From positions 3,596,001-3,660,000 of the forward strand of contig PUFA01000027.1 of NCBI GenBank assembly GCA_003508835.1: a stretch of DNA of 64,000 nucleotides. Direction: 5' to 3'. The notes under the pieces were generated by a model. That model ran no database searches and was not told the DNA's origin. It worked only from the letters and a program-made list of their open reading frames with translations. This document shows, piece after piece, positions 1-11,890 of the stretch (its first letter is position 1; every line of letters begins with the position of its first letter). The DNA comes from Eonycteris spelaea. Its lineage: Eukaryota; Chordata; Mammalia; Chiroptera; Pteropodidae. The translations under genes and the position numbers were made by a program.

Positions 1-950
1 CGACAATATTCAAAACGGCATGGTATTGGTAGTGAAACAGACACACGGACCAGTGGAACCGAAACAAGAGTCCAGGAGTAAACCCATATTTATATAGGAA
101 AACAATTTTCAACAAAAAAGCCAAAAACATACAATGGAGAAAGGAAAGCCTCTTAAATAAATGGTGATGGAAAAATAGGAAGGCCACTTGCAAAAGAATG
201 AAACTAGACTGTTATCTATCACCACACACCAAAATTAATTCAAAATGGATTAAGGACCTGAATATAAGACCAGAATCAATAAAATGATTGGAACTAAAGC
301 AAGGACATTGGACTGAAAAAAGGATTCTATGAATTTGACCCAAAGGCAGGGGAAGTTCAAAGCAAAAATAAATGAATAGGACTACATCAAACTAAAAAGC
401 TTCTGCTCAGCAAAAGAAATCGTTGACAAGGTAAAGAGACAACCGTCAGAATGGGAAAATATATTCGCAAGCAATTCCTCCAATAGGGCCTAATATCCAA
501 AATATACAAAGAACTCATATGACTCAACAACAAAAAATCCACAAATGATCCAATCAAAAAATAGGCAGAAGACCTGAACAGACACTTCTTCCTAGAGGAC
601 ACACAAATGGCCAACAAATATATGAAAAGATGCTCAACATTGCTAGCTATTAGGGAAATGCAAATCAAAACCACAATGAGGTACATCTCACACCTGTTAA
701 AATAGCTATAATCAACAGGACAAGTAATAACAAATGCTGGAGAGGATGTGGAGAAAAAGGAACCCTCATACACTGCTGGTGGGACTGCAAATTGGTACAG
801 CCAATATGGAAAAAGTATGGAGTTTCCTTGAAAAAACTAAGAATTGATCTACCATATGATCCAGCAATCCCTCTACTGGTATTTACCCCCAAAGACTTGA
901 AAACCCATATCCAAAAAGATATTTGCACACCAGTGTTCATAGCATTGCAT
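1..950 (+). mobile_element. LINE-1 ORF2 C-terminal fragment
   Basis: The sequence reads as the C-terminal part of L1 ORF2, downstream of the reverse transcriptase. It is recognisable from the stretch around 600-700 (residues like [19 protein letters not shown]) and from the frame at 792-940 (WKK...[11 protein letters not shown]). Several frameshifts and stops separate these frames, so it is dead. The left end lies outside the window. On the right the L1 match stops near 950 without the usual 3' UTR or poly(A), which suggests a later deletion. It is less decayed than most L1 pieces here and so is probably one of the younger insertions. Confidence 0.9.
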
Positions 951-3434
951 GTTCACTTTGTTATTTATAATACCATTTTGCCCTTGTTTGTGCTTATGAT
1001 ACCCATTCAACTGATGGTATAAACACAAATTTGAAATGTGGTGAGTTATTCCCACATTCTATTGTAGTCATTGAATATACAAAACTAAGCAAAATAAGAT
1101 GAATGCTAGAAAATAAACAAAAGTTTTAAAAAGGCAAGTTCTACTGTGGGACTGACATCAGTTCATCTATGTAGATATTTCCTTTCCATAGAAGTCAGGT
1201 AAATGGAATATAAAGCACATTACACAAATGCTGTGAGAGGGTTGCAATAGGGTGAAAATGTAGAATCGAAAAGCTGTGCATGCATATGGAATCTAGAAAA
1301 ATGAGAATTGTAAAGTAAAAATTTTAGGTATGCACCTAAACTGCAGGCTCAGGCACTAGTGACAGGAATATTTAGGCTCCTGGGTAGATACAACTCTGTG
1401 GTGCCATATTTGTAAGAGAAAGTTCCAGCAAGCTGTCTTAGCTTAAAAACATTCTCTTTGTTTTATTCCCTGTCTCCACAGTCATTAAGCCTGTGGCTGT
1501 CCTTAGTTCAATCTGAGGTTGATAATCTACAGAAATTAACTTGCTTAATGTAAATACTTTGTATTATAAATTAAGAAACTTTTCTGATGACTTTGTGGAA
1601 CAAAAGCCTAAACTCTGTTAGATGAAGTTATGCACGTAAGGACCAAGTGAGGAATAAAATCCTAGACTAGCTTTCAGTCCAGGCCACATTGCTGAGTAGA
1701 GAGATGGTAATGAAATTAGAACCCAAGCCACAGAGCCTTGTGCATTTGCTTCAGAATCACATTTATATTAAATTAAATTCTAGTTAGTCTCATGAGTCAA
1801 ATGACAGAAATAAAATTTGAAGCCAAATGGACTGACTAGCTCCTTAGCACTCAGAAAATTCTGGATAGAGGTGTAATATCCTAATAACATGCTCCTGGGG
1901 ATTATTCCTGTATGTGAAATGCCCACTGAATTTAGTTATGCATATCTGAAAGTTCCTGAAAAAAATAAATGTTACCTACAAATAGGAACCTAATCAACAT
2001 TTCTTATTATTTTTTTCTGAACTTCAGTCTCACAAATAAGAACTGAAAGCTAAAGGGTGTCATCTCACAACTTCAAACTAGGGACTATGTCTGGAAGAAT
2101 TTAAAATAACTTATTAGCTCTAACAACTTCCCCATGCTTACTATATTCTCTTCTGGTGTCAGCATTCTTACAGTTTTTAGTCTAAACTTCTAAAGAAATG
2201 GTGTGCATGTCTATACAGTTAATAAGAGAGTACTAGGGAGTATACGATTCATCACAGCAGTCTTGAAAATGAGAAGAGAGGGGAATCTCTAGAGATAGAT
2301 GCAATAGGAACAGTATTAAAGAGAAAAGGAATGGAGGCTATGGAATTCAGCCTTACAGCTTTCAAGTCATGCAGTATTAAAAGTCAACCACAGAGCCTGG
2401 TGAATTTATGCTCCATAAAATCCTTGTCAGTAGCTACCATGAGTCATAAGTCTTTATTACCATGAATTCCGTGGGCCTGCATAAGAAAAGAAAAGTAGCA
2501 CTTGGAAATTACCTTGGGCCAGAGACTGCACCCAGCAGGTTGCACAGAAGAGTAGCCTGCCTGTCTCCTGTTGGTCTCCCCAGGTGAAATTCTCTTGGAT
2601 TAGGCACTGATAGCAGAAACCACAGAACAGACACCACAGAAGTGATGATCATACACCACCCTGACTGCCCAGTTTCTGGCATAGATCTAATCAGGTCTTC
2701 TTTCAGAACCTGCAGTCACCCTTGCTGTCTTGTAACTTCTGATTACACGTGGGGTTGTTGCTACACTCACAACTGTGACTGAATTGAACAGCTGATTGCC
2801 TCACTCTACCTCATGTTTCCTGATGAGATCAAGCAATGGTGTGTTAACCCCAAGGGCTCAGGGATAGCGCACAGAGGCAAAGCCAGCACAAATAGGAAAG
2901 CCAGCACTTAGAGTCTTATGAAAAGCATGCATTTTTAGGATATTAGAAAAAGCAAGCTAGCTTAATTCTGCATTCTGGGGCTGATTCCAAGCATAGCAAA
3001 ATTCCCCGCATGCTGGGCAGAGCAAGTCTGTACGTGTGGTAGCCTTGATGTCTTCTCCCTAGGCAATCACTTCTCTTACCTTAGAACAGTACCTCCAGGT
3101 TGCCAAGGACTTTTCCCTCTCACGGAGAGACTGATTCATAAAACAGTGACTTGCTGGGTTACAGTGTTTGCTGGATTTAAAAAACTGAGCAGGATCCAGG
3201 GTGTGGACCATGGATGCAGTTCTGCCCCCAGCCTGTGTCAGCATGTCCTGGTATTTTTGCAGAGTTCGTGTGCGTGCTCATTTGTATGAAAAAAATCCAA
3301 CAAAGGAATAAAATTATTATAGACCTTCATTGACAGAAAAGTCTAATTTCCTGGTCAGTGGTTGAAATGGATTAAAATTGATTATCTTAAAAAGCTCTGA
3401 TATTACAATGTTAGCCCTAAAGTAATTTTTTTTA
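951..3434. other. No gene seen; mostly single-copy noncoding DNA
   Basis: I recognise no coding exon, RNA gene or clear repeat here. The part at about 2470-3260 is somewhat richer in G+C than its surroundings, but its open frames are short and show no domain. Confidence 0.6.
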
Positions 3435-3545
3435 AGTACTATCAATTAATCTATTTCATTTCATTAAACTTCATAAGCCTCCCACAAGGTACCTTTCTAT
3501 CTGTTTTACAAATGGAAAAATGGCTTTTTAAAGATCATAATCAAT
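3435..3545 (+). mobile_element. Possible MIR core fragment
   Basis: A weak MIR-like core is visible: a run like cttcataagcctcccacaa, then a tttacaaatggaaaaa stretch that corresponds to the MIR 'ttttacagatgaggaaa' box. It is short and diverged. Confidence 0.35.
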
Positions 3546-3779
3546 AATAAAGCTAAAGAAAAATAACCCTGAGTTTCTTAATCTTTATTTATGATGACAG
3601 GATGGGAAAAGTATAATTTATTACACTTCTATGATAAACACATTTCCTGTGAATTAATTTTAAAAAAACTGTTCTTTCTGTGTCCTTGGTATTTTTCAAA
3701 AATAATGTGAGGATAGGAGCAGGAAAAATATACATTTTAAGGCATTTATTCAGAGCAAAATTCTATTTACACACTCTTT

Positions 3780-4395
3780 TGTTTTATTTTTAAATAAACT
3801 TTATTTTTTAGAACAGTTTTAGATGTATAGAAGAATTATAAGGATGGTATGGAGAGTCCCATATACTCCACACCTTGTTTCCCCTATCATATCATATGGC
3901 ATATTTACCACAATTAATGAACCAATATCAATACATTGTTGTTAATTAAAGTTTATACTTTATTCAGATTTCCTTAGTTTTTACCTAACATTCCTTTTTC
4001 TGTCCCATGATCCCATCAAGGACATCACATTACATTTACTCACCATGTTTCCTTAGGCTTCTCTTGACAGCAACAATTTTGTAGACTTTCTTAGTTTTTT
4101 GATGACCTTGACAGTTTTGAAAAGTACTTAGGTATTTTGATTTTAGCTCTATTGGGTATTTTGTGGAATATCCCTCTATTGAGATTTTTCTAATGTTTTT
4201 CTTACGATTAGACTGGGGTTATAATTTTAGGGAGCAAGACCACAAAAATAAAGTGCCACATTTATCCCCTGATCTTGGGTGCTATTAACATAACTTACCA
4301 CTGTTGGTGTTGACCTGATCACCTGACTGAGGTAGTGTTTATCAGGTTATATGCTCTTTTGTAATTTTATTTAATTATACAGAATAATCTCTTTC
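3780..4395 (-). mobile_element. Old LINE-1 (L1M-type) 3' region, antisense
   Basis: It starts with the phrase gaacagttttagatgtatag and continues through catgtttccttaggcttctc, gatgaccttgacagttttga and agactggggttat. These match the antisense 3' UTR wording of old mammalian L1M elements. No open frame is present. Confidence 0.6.
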
Positions 4396-4737
4396 TCGAA
4401 AATATTAACTTTGATTTTAAACATAATTTATCCAAGCAGCAGTATAAGTAGCACTGGCCATCACTGCACAGTTTACCATTCACAAGAGATGACATTGCGT
4501 ACTAAGAAGAGTGTTAAGAAGAGGAATTACACAACAGAAAAACTGGTTTAATGAGCCTTAAAATTCATCATGAGTACAATACCTACGGAGGAGGTTGATG
4601 CTATCAGTTCTTCACTAGCATATTTTACTTTGCACAACATGTTGCAAGCACTCTTTGGTTATTTTTTCCCCCAACATCCCTATGAAGAAACAAAGTAGAG
4701 AGCTTCCTTGGTTCATTTTCAGCTAATAAAGGGAGGG
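4396..4737. other. No gene seen
   Basis: AT-rich noncoding DNA without a repeat I can name. Confidence 0.55.
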
Positions 4738-4850
4738 CTTTGGAATCAGAAAGAACTTGTGTTTAATGTTGAGCTTAGCTATTTTATACTGTGCAATCTT
4801 TGGAAGACTTTTTGGAGCACTTCATCTATAAGAGGGGGCAGTGGCCATAT
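4738..4850 (-). mobile_element. MIR fragment, antisense
   Basis: The reading 'tttggaatcagaaagaac...gcttagctattttatactgtgcaatctttgg' follows the antisense MIR pattern of 'gagtcagactgcctgggttcgaat...ctgtgtgaccttggg'. It is strongly diverged. Confidence 0.5.
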
Positions 4851-5099
4851 GTACAAGAACACAAAAGGAGTAATGTGAAGTAGGTTGGGCAAGAAGGCAT
4901 GGATTAGTACAAGGCGGAGATTATTCATTTCATGGCTCCTATACATTCATAAACATGTTTGCTCTTAATGCCCTTATGCTTTATGGCACAACAGGAGATT
5001 TGAAGCAGATATTTTGCTAAGGCCTCGTAGTATAGTGGAGAGGCTCAAGCCCACCAGTAATCATTTTAACATCTCTCAATCAAATGAATGAAATTTCAA

Positions 5100-5275
5100 G
5101 AGCTCAGGGATTTGAGTCAAAAGCTCTGGATCTATATCCTGAGTCTGTCACTTTCTAATGTGTGACTTTTGGGCAGTTACTTACCATCTCTTAGCCTTGG
5201 TGTAGTTGCCTATAAAATGATTATCATATGGAGATTAAATAAAAGCATCTAGCACATCAATGAATATTAATTACA
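5100..5275 (-). mobile_element. MIR, antisense
   Basis: It contains the ordered MIR landmarks in antisense: cctgagtctgtcactttcta, tgtgacttttgggcagttac, ttaccatctcttagcc and taaaatgattatcat, followed by an L2-like tail of gattaaataaaagcatctagcac. Confidence 0.7.
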
Positions 5276-5280
5276 ACTGA

Positions 5281-6700
5281 ATTTTAATCAACTTTGGAGA
5301 AGCTAGGACTTAACATGCCTCTGGAATAACTAGCAGAAAGCTACAGAGCGTTCTTACCTGCACTTTCAGTAAAGGAATGGGGCTCGTAATATCCTACAAT
5401 GCCATTATTTTGACATTTTGTTTAAGGCTAGTTCTTAATTTGACTCAGTTATTTTAGGCAAGAATGTTTTCAAAAGACCTAAGTGATGTTATTAACAAAT
5501 AGGTTACATCTTCTCTTCACAGAGTTAAGCCTCTAATTATACCTTGAGCTGATTTATTAGTACTACAGGCTTAAACATTTCCTAACTATTAAGACTGACT
5601 AGAGGCTCAGGATAACTGTCCACATGCAAGAGATCTGAATGGTGAAAACACCACAGAGGAAGAGGTGATACTTGGTGGATGAGTCACAAGGAAAGGCTCA
5701 GAGAAAGGTATTAATTAGGGTAATAGGAAATTATAACAAGTAAAATATGGGTTAAGTATCAGTGAATTTCCCTTAAGGACATACTTCCTATGATAGGAGG
5801 GAAGAGTTTTCTAAAGGAGGTGATTAAAACCCCCAAGCTTAAGACCTTTAAAACGAGACTGAACAGAGTCCTTAGGAACATACCAGAGAGAATAATCCTG
5901 CCTGGCTGCAGGGTGGCGGGGTGGCAAGTGATCTGACAGCCTTTAGGACTGCTAAGGACCTTGAGTTTCAGAGTGAACACATTGCAAACCACCAGTACAC
6001 AGTTTCCCGCCTTGAGTGTATAGCTGTCATTTCTATGGGCACTATTTCTTTTTGAGGCAACTTCCACTATGATATTAACATAAAAACTCGATAAATCTGC
6101 CTTTGTTTTTAAGATCCAATGTATTCATTTTGATCATTCTTCCATTAAAGGAAATTTTTATTTCTCAAGATATAAAGGAACACATTTTAATTTTTTAAAA
6201 AGGAATATAAATTTTTGAAAATGCAAAACCATATCACCCCAATCATGTTTAATAAAAAAAATTTAAAGAAAGAAAAAGAAAGTGCAAAACCAACTTTAAC
6301 TTTTTCGGGCTTAATTCTTTCCTTTCTTGTTTAGTAGAGCACTATCATTTATTAACATCAAATAATTTCTCAGGAACCCCACCAGTAGATTTTATTTATG
6401 AAATGTGGAATTGTTACAATTATCACTATTCTAAGTCTAATAAGGAGAGAACACACAGAGACCCATAGTCTTACCTTCAGCAACTTTGTGCCCTGTCTGT
6501 AGTAACCACACATGGGCTGATGTGGATCTCAGGCAACATTGGGCCATAGTACTCCTCCTGGGCCCATCGCAGCTTGAACTTACCCCTGCTCATGAGCAGG
6601 CTAGGTGGCCACCTACGTGGAGTGATTTCAGAGGTGCTAGGAAGTTTCTCTTACCTGCCTGCTCAGTGATATCTACAGCAACCATCATTAATTAGCATCA
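5281..6700. other. No gene seen; unique noncoding DNA
   Basis: A mildly G+C-richer patch at 5880-6070 and another at 6480-6700 carry short open frames on opposite strands (102 and 69 codons). Neither has a recognisable domain. A perfect 16-base palindrome lies at 6585-6600. Confidence 0.55.
6585..6600. repeat. Perfect 16-bp palindrome
   Basis: The sequence CCTGCTCATGAGCAGG equals its own reverse complement with no spacer. It sits in unique DNA. There is no evidence of function. Confidence 0.9.
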
Positions 6701-6779
6701 AGGTTTGACCCCCCTACACACACCAATACCACCAACCCTCATCATCTATCTCTTCTCCTGCTCCTACCCTACTCCCCAC

Positions 6780-7021
6780 TTCTCCACAAACTGGTGGCAT
6801 CACCATGGGCTTTATACCCTTATTTCATTCAACGGCTAAGTCCTGTTAAATTCACTTCTAAATATCGCTCTGAAATCAACTACTTTTTCCCACTCCCCTA
6901 GTTTAATCCACACTCATCTCTTTCCCAGAACACTATATCAGCCTCATGAACTGATCTCCTTGCTCCTCTTATCTCCCTTCAATCCATGGTCCACAGAGCA
7001 GCCAGCGTGATCTTTTAAAAC
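6780..7021 (+). mobile_element. LINE-2, left segment
   Basis: Sense-strand L2 from the region coding for the C-terminal end of the reverse transcriptase. Landmarks are the run through ccttgctcctcttatctcc, atccatggtccacagagcag and ccagcgtgatcttttaaaac. It breaks off at the L1 insertion and resumes at about 7861. The start is approximate; L2-like wording may begin up to 80 bases earlier. Confidence 0.75.
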
Positions 7022-7860
7022 ACTTATCTGTTTTCGGTTTTAAAATTTTTAACACAGGAGATGGTGCGCAGAAAAGGGAACCCTCAAGCACTGTTGGTAG
7101 GAATGTAAATTGTTGCAGCCACTATGGAGAACAGCACGGAGGTTCCTCAAAAAATTAAATATAGAACTACCATATGATCCAGCAATTCTGCTTCTGAGTA
7201 TTATTCAAAGGAAACGAAAACACTAACTCAAAAAGATACATGCATCTCCATGTTTATTGCAGCATTACTTACAATAGTCAAGACATGCAGACAAGCTAAG
7301 TGTCCATCAACGGATGAATGAATAAAGAAATGTGTATGTGTCTGCAGTGTGTGTGTGTGTGTGTGTGTGTATGAGAGAGAGTTGTGACAACATGGGTGGA
7401 CTTTGAGGGCATTAAGCTAAGTGAAATAAGTCAGAGACAGAAAGCCAAATACCATATGCTCTCACTTCTGTGTGGTATCTAAAACAAACAAACAAACAAA
7501 CTGCAAAACCAAGCTCATGTATTATTTACGTATACAGAGAACAGGTTGGTGGTTACCAGAGGTGGGGTTTGGGGGCAAAATGGGTGAAGGGTATCAAAAG
7601 GCACAAATTTCCAGTTATAAAAACTACTCCAGGGGGTATAAAGTACAGCATATAATATAGTTAATAATGCTATTTTTGTATATTTGAAAGTTACTAAGAT
7701 AGTAAATCTTAAAAGTTCTCATTACAAGAAAAAAACTTGTAACTCTATGTGGTAATGGATGCTAACTAAACTTGTGATCATTCCTCAGTGTATACAAATA
7801 TTGAATTAGTTGTATACCCAAAACTAATATATTTCAATTATATATTAATTTTTTAAAAAT
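7022..7860 (+). mobile_element. LINE-1 3' end inserted in L2
   Basis: Carries the end of ORF2 (ggtaggaatgtaaattgttg, then accatatgatccagcaattc) and the L1 3' UTR (gtgaaataagtcagagacag, ttggtggttaccagaggtgg, gttaataatgc). A TG microsatellite lies inside it at 7347-7370. It interrupts the L2 exactly where the L2 reading breaks, so it inserted later. I could not identify a clean target-site duplication. Confidence 0.85.
7347..7370. repeat. (GT)n microsatellite
   Basis: Twelve uninterrupted GT dinucleotides inside the L1 fragment. Confidence 0.95.
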
Positions 7861-8395
7861 CTAAACATGAATTTAATTATGTCATGTCCCTGTTTAAACA
7901 CACTATCTACTTTCCTGCTGTCATCAATATGAGTTTCAGATTCCTTACACCCGAGTTTCTCACTGGCCTTATCTCCCTCCTCTCTCTGTCTCGCATTCAG
8001 TGCCCCAGCCACACTGAATTATGGGCAGCTATCCAAATACACTGGCTTTTTCTTCCTCACCTCAGCTCCTTGTACCTTTAATGCTTTCTGATAATCCCTT
8101 TTCGCCTGAATAACTCTCACTCATCATACAGCTTTAATCATAGACAACTTGTTCTCCAAATATCATCCCATAGTCCCCCAAGACAGGATTAAATGTCCCT
8201 CTCGTGTACTCCTGTGCCACTACGTTCACCTCTCTGCAACTCTATCACACCCTAATATTCCTTAAGAGATTGCCAGCCAGCGTGATGGATAGGGACTGGG
8301 TCTTTTTCACTGCGTTATCTCCAACACTTACTACAATGCTTGGAACCTAGTAAACACAAAGTCAAACTCTGTCGAATCAATAAATCGATAGCAAA
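7861..8395 (+). mobile_element. LINE-2, right segment
   Basis: Resumes the L2 reading after the L1 with aattatgtcatgtccctgtt. It goes on through cagtgccccagccacactga to the 3' UTR phrase atagggactgggtctttttc and the L2 end (tggaacctagtaaac...aatcaataaat). Together with 6780-7021 it forms one L2 copy. Confidence 0.8.
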
Positions 8396-8439
8396 ACTTC
8401 CCTTGGGAGAAATAATACATTGATTCAATGACCTAAAAG

Positions 8440-8800
8440 GGAGAGAAGTTAGGGAAAATTACCTAGAGAACTTTGTGGAGAAGTAATTAGGACTGGGGAG
8501 AGAAGGTGAAAGGAACTATAATGAACAAAGGTACTTAGATGAGAATAGATAAAGGATGTTCATGAAATATTTAAGAGTCTGGCTTCATTAGAGTGGAGGA
8601 AGTATGTTGAGAAAATGAAAACTGTCCAAATTATGAAAGGTTTTGAAAGACAAAAATAAGACTTTAGACACAGTATAGTTCAAAAGTGAGACCCATTGAT
8701 GATTTTATAGCAAATGAATTATATAATAAAAGTGGTTTAAGGAAGACTCATGTGGAAAGTGTATATAGAATGCATTGGTCAAGGATGATTCTGCAGTCAT
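8440..8800 (-). mobile_element. Possible LINE-2 remnant, antisense
   Basis: Weak resemblance to antisense L2 RT-end wording, such as gaaaggttttgaaagacaaa and gtggtttaaggaagactcat. It is strongly diverged and the call is tentative. Confidence 0.3.
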
Positions 8801-8869
8801 TAAAAGCATATACTATGTGCCATAATATATAAATACAGAAATGTGCAAGGTTAAATTACTGTTCCAAAT

Positions 8870-9172
8870 ATTACCCCCTTTTTCTCCCACTCTGCATCTC
8901 CCACACTGTGGCTCTAGATTTGACCATGTGGCTTGATGTGGCTGATAGAATGCTAGTGGGACTTAAGATGCACTTGTGTGAGTGGACTTGCTTCTGCCAT
9001 CACTAAGACAATAACCTATCTTGAATAGCCTTTAGAGAGAGAGCCAGGTAGCAATTGAGCCCCAATTAACTCCAGCCAGCCCACAAATACATAATAAATA
9101 CAAAATAATTGTTTTAAGCCATTGAGCTTCGGGGTGTTTTGTTATGCAGCAATAGTAACTGATACAGGGGAT
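8870..9172 (+). mobile_element. MLT1-type (ERVL-MaLR) LTR, 3' half
   Basis: The right end reads ttgttttaagccattgagct, then ggggtgttttgttatgcagc and aatagtaactgataca. This is the characteristic terminus of MaLR LTRs such as MLT1. The left half is diverged and its start is approximate. No internal region adjoins it, so it is probably a solo LTR. Confidence 0.7.
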
Positions 9173-9239
9173 AAGGATATGATAATGGCATAGGAAGAGG
9201 GGAAGGAATGACTATGACATACTTTAAAGGAGAAATTAA

Positions 9240-9320
9240 TAAGATGAAATAGGTTCTGGTCATAATAAAATAAATTTAGATGTTAAAAATGCAAAAGAAT
9301 ACCTTTAAAAACCATTTTCT
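9240..9320 (+). mobile_element. Short LINE-1 ORF2 fragment
   Basis: It shares 24 identical bases (9268-9291) and further diverged sequence with the L1 endonuclease region at 13787-13830. It is therefore most simply an isolated L1 ORF2 piece. Confidence 0.5.
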
Positions 9321-10060
9321 TTATTGAACAAATGGAGAATGTCTGAACAAGAAAATCTGAAGTAAATGAATAACATTATTATTCCTAAGAAGCAGTTACT
9401 TAAGTATATTCCTTCTCTTTTGGGGGCAGATTTATTTTTCTATTCAGCAAGTATGTGCTTTGTGCATTTGCATTCACAAAGGTCCTATTTGGTAAAATCC
9501 TTCTTTTGGAAAGTGTACCAGTCAGTTAATTATCTATTTACAAAGGAGAGAGGATGATGTCATTGGAAAGCATTTATTCTTGTGGATTTACATAAATGTA
9601 GAATGCAAATAAAATAACATTTTCTGAATAGTTCCCCTGCACATTTTCACTTTGGAATAAAATAAAAATTGACTGTAGCTTTCTGGTAATTTTTCCTTTT
9701 GTAGGCTATAGGTAATTTGGAGTGACTAATCCAGCTGTCTTTGCTCAATTATCTGGCTTGCTTCTGGCAAGAAGCACGTTAATGGTAGAAATCAGAGGGG
9801 ACATTACAATTAATAGAGCAAAGAGGAACCACATAATGCTTTGCTTATAAGAATCATCTATTGTTGTTGGAAAAATAACACTGAAACATTTTAATTTTGG
9901 AGACAAATCAGTCACCCTTGTCTAGACATAATCCTCTGACCATGGAGGAAAGTGTTTCTCTTTGCCCTTCCACCAAGCTTCCTGCTGTAAATCTGATTTT
10001 CTCGAGTCCCTCTGCGTAGATTCACATTTCCCAGAGCAAGCAGCTTCTGGTTATTTTACA
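9321..10060. other. Unique DNA with a possible conserved noncoding element
   Basis: I see no gene. The part at about 9680-9930 is not recognisable as repeat and looks compositionally constrained. It holds a TAATCC core of the OTX/PITX type (9727-9732) and an ATTGTT core of the SOX type (9860-9865). Single cores like these are expected by chance, so this is a candidate only. Confidence 0.3.
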
Positions 10061-10062
10061 TG

Positions 10063-10155
10063 CAGAGAGGGAGAAAGAGGGAGGGAGGGCAGGTAGGAAA
10101 GAGAGAAAGAGAGGGAGAGGGAGAGGGAAAGGAAGGAAAAGAAAAGAGGGAAATG
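10063..10155. repeat. GA-rich (purine) low-complexity tract
   Basis: About 90 bases that are almost all purine on the + strand, built from GGGA/GAAA-type units. The lack of a fixed unit suggests an imperfect, old microsatellite. Confidence 0.85.
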
Positions 10156-11089
10156 AATGAAAAATAGGGTTACTGAAAGCCAATAACTATGGTTGAGGCA
10201 TATGTACTTGTTAAGGCCCATCATATCATCTAGCTCATGCTATATGCTTTCTAAAAGCTACATACTTGGCACAAAAAAAATGCCACCTCAAGTCTGTGAA
10301 ATATCTTCTTCTATCATTGTAGAGCTAAAACTTTCTGGGTGAAAGACTCAGCCTTAAGAAATATTTCTGGGCAGACATGTTTTTTTAGACACATTTTATA
10401 ACTGAGAACTGGGATACGGTTAAGAGAACCCAGAAAGTGCTTAGCTGGGTCTGTCAAGAGAGTGAACTATCTCTAGGTGCTGGCTTTCCCCTAATTAGCT
10501 TTGGGCAATGTCATAAGAAAGAGAAAAAGATTAAGGAATCCTAGAACCTAACATTGAAACTCTGAGAAGCTCCTAGAACAATAGAGGGAGGTTAGGCCCA
10601 GGTGTGAGGGATATTGCAGCCCAGGGCAGAGGGCCATTCTGTGCTATGGAGCAGAGTCAGTCAAGCTCTCTAGGTTGGGTGGAGGGTGATAAAAACCACA
10701 TTTGGCAGGCCAGCCTGTAAGCATTCTTCCTTCCCTCTCCCCTTCTCCTTTCCCATGAGATAGGTGGTTGCAATTCAGAGAGGCAGCTCTTAACAAAGAG
10801 TAGTGACATAGGCCAATGTATATGAAGATTTCAAAGCAGACTATCTAGTCACTGATGGAGAGAACAGAGTGAATGATAGAGGGTGAATTATTACACCAGA
10901 GACCTCCCTCACTGAGGAGTATCCCCTCCCAATGACAAATACATTATGATGGGTGCTAAACAGGGACTAGGCTTTTGCTGCTTCAGCTAGCAATTTTTTG
11001 AGGTTCAGGCACTTAAAAGAAAAGAAACTGGACAACCTGTACTAAATGAAGCAGAATTAAGGTACTAGATGGGGTGGGGGGGTAGAATT
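10156..11089. other. No gene seen; unique noncoding DNA
   Basis: No coding exon, RNA gene or repeat is recognised. Confidence 0.5.
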
Positions 11090-11395
11090 AAACATCATAA
11101 AAATCCTCAAAGAAATAAAGGAAATTATTAAGAACACAAAACAGACACAAAACATTGTAAGAATGAATCAGTGAAAGAAACTGAGCATCAAAACATGAGA
11201 GTTGAAATAAAAAACTCAATATACCTTAAGATGAGTTAGTAACCTGGAAGATCAAATGAAGAACTCTCCCAAGAAGCAGAAGACAAAAAAATATTAAAGG
11301 AAAGATGAGAGATATAGAGGATAGAAGTTTGTTTGTTTTTTTAAGTTGAGATCTACATAATAGGAGGAGTCTTGGAAAGAGTGAACAAATAAGTA
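11090..11395 (+). mobile_element. Old LINE-1/HAL1 ORF1-region remnant, part 1
   Basis: A-rich sense-strand wording typical of old L1 or HAL1 ORF1: aaagaaataaaggaaattat, then agatgagagatatagaggat. Stops occur in every frame. I interpret it as the 5' part of the long L1 fossil that continues to 17.3 kb. Confidence 0.5.
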
Positions 11396-11890
11396 GAGGA
11401 AGGAAATCTTGCCATTTTGTGACAATGTGAATCGACCTTGAGGGTATTGTGCTAAGTAAAGTAAGTCAGACAGAGAAAGACAAATACTGTATGATACCAC
11501 TCATATATGGAATCATAAAAGACTGAACTCAGAGAAAGAGAGTTGAATGGTGGTTGCCAGGGGCTGGAGGAGCAGGGTGAGGGGAATGGGGAGATGATGA
11601 TCCAAGAGCACAGACTTCCAATTATAAGATGAGTAAGTTCTGGGGATCTGATGTACAGCATAGTGAATACAGTGGTTAACAATACTATATTGTATACTTG
11701 GAATTTTCTAAGAAGTAGATCTTAAATGTTCTCACCACACACTCAAAAAATGTAATTATGCAGGGTGATGGATTACTAACCTTATCATGGTAATCATTTC
11801 ATAATATATAAGTGTATCAAGCCATCACATTGTAAACCTGAAACTTACACAATGTAATATGTCAATTATATCTCAGTAAAGCTGGAAAAC
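11396..11890 (+). mobile_element. Nested LINE-1 3' end
   Basis: A clear L1 3' UTR: gccattttgtgacaatgtga, aagtcagacagagaaagaca, ggtggttgccaggggctgga, taacaatactatattgtata, and the terminal caattatatctcagtaaagc. It splits the older ORF1-like sequence. Confidence 0.88.

Noticed and set aside
5759..6067. 102-codon minus-strand frame in a G+C-richer patch
   Set aside because: No domain recognised and no supporting splice or promoter signals.
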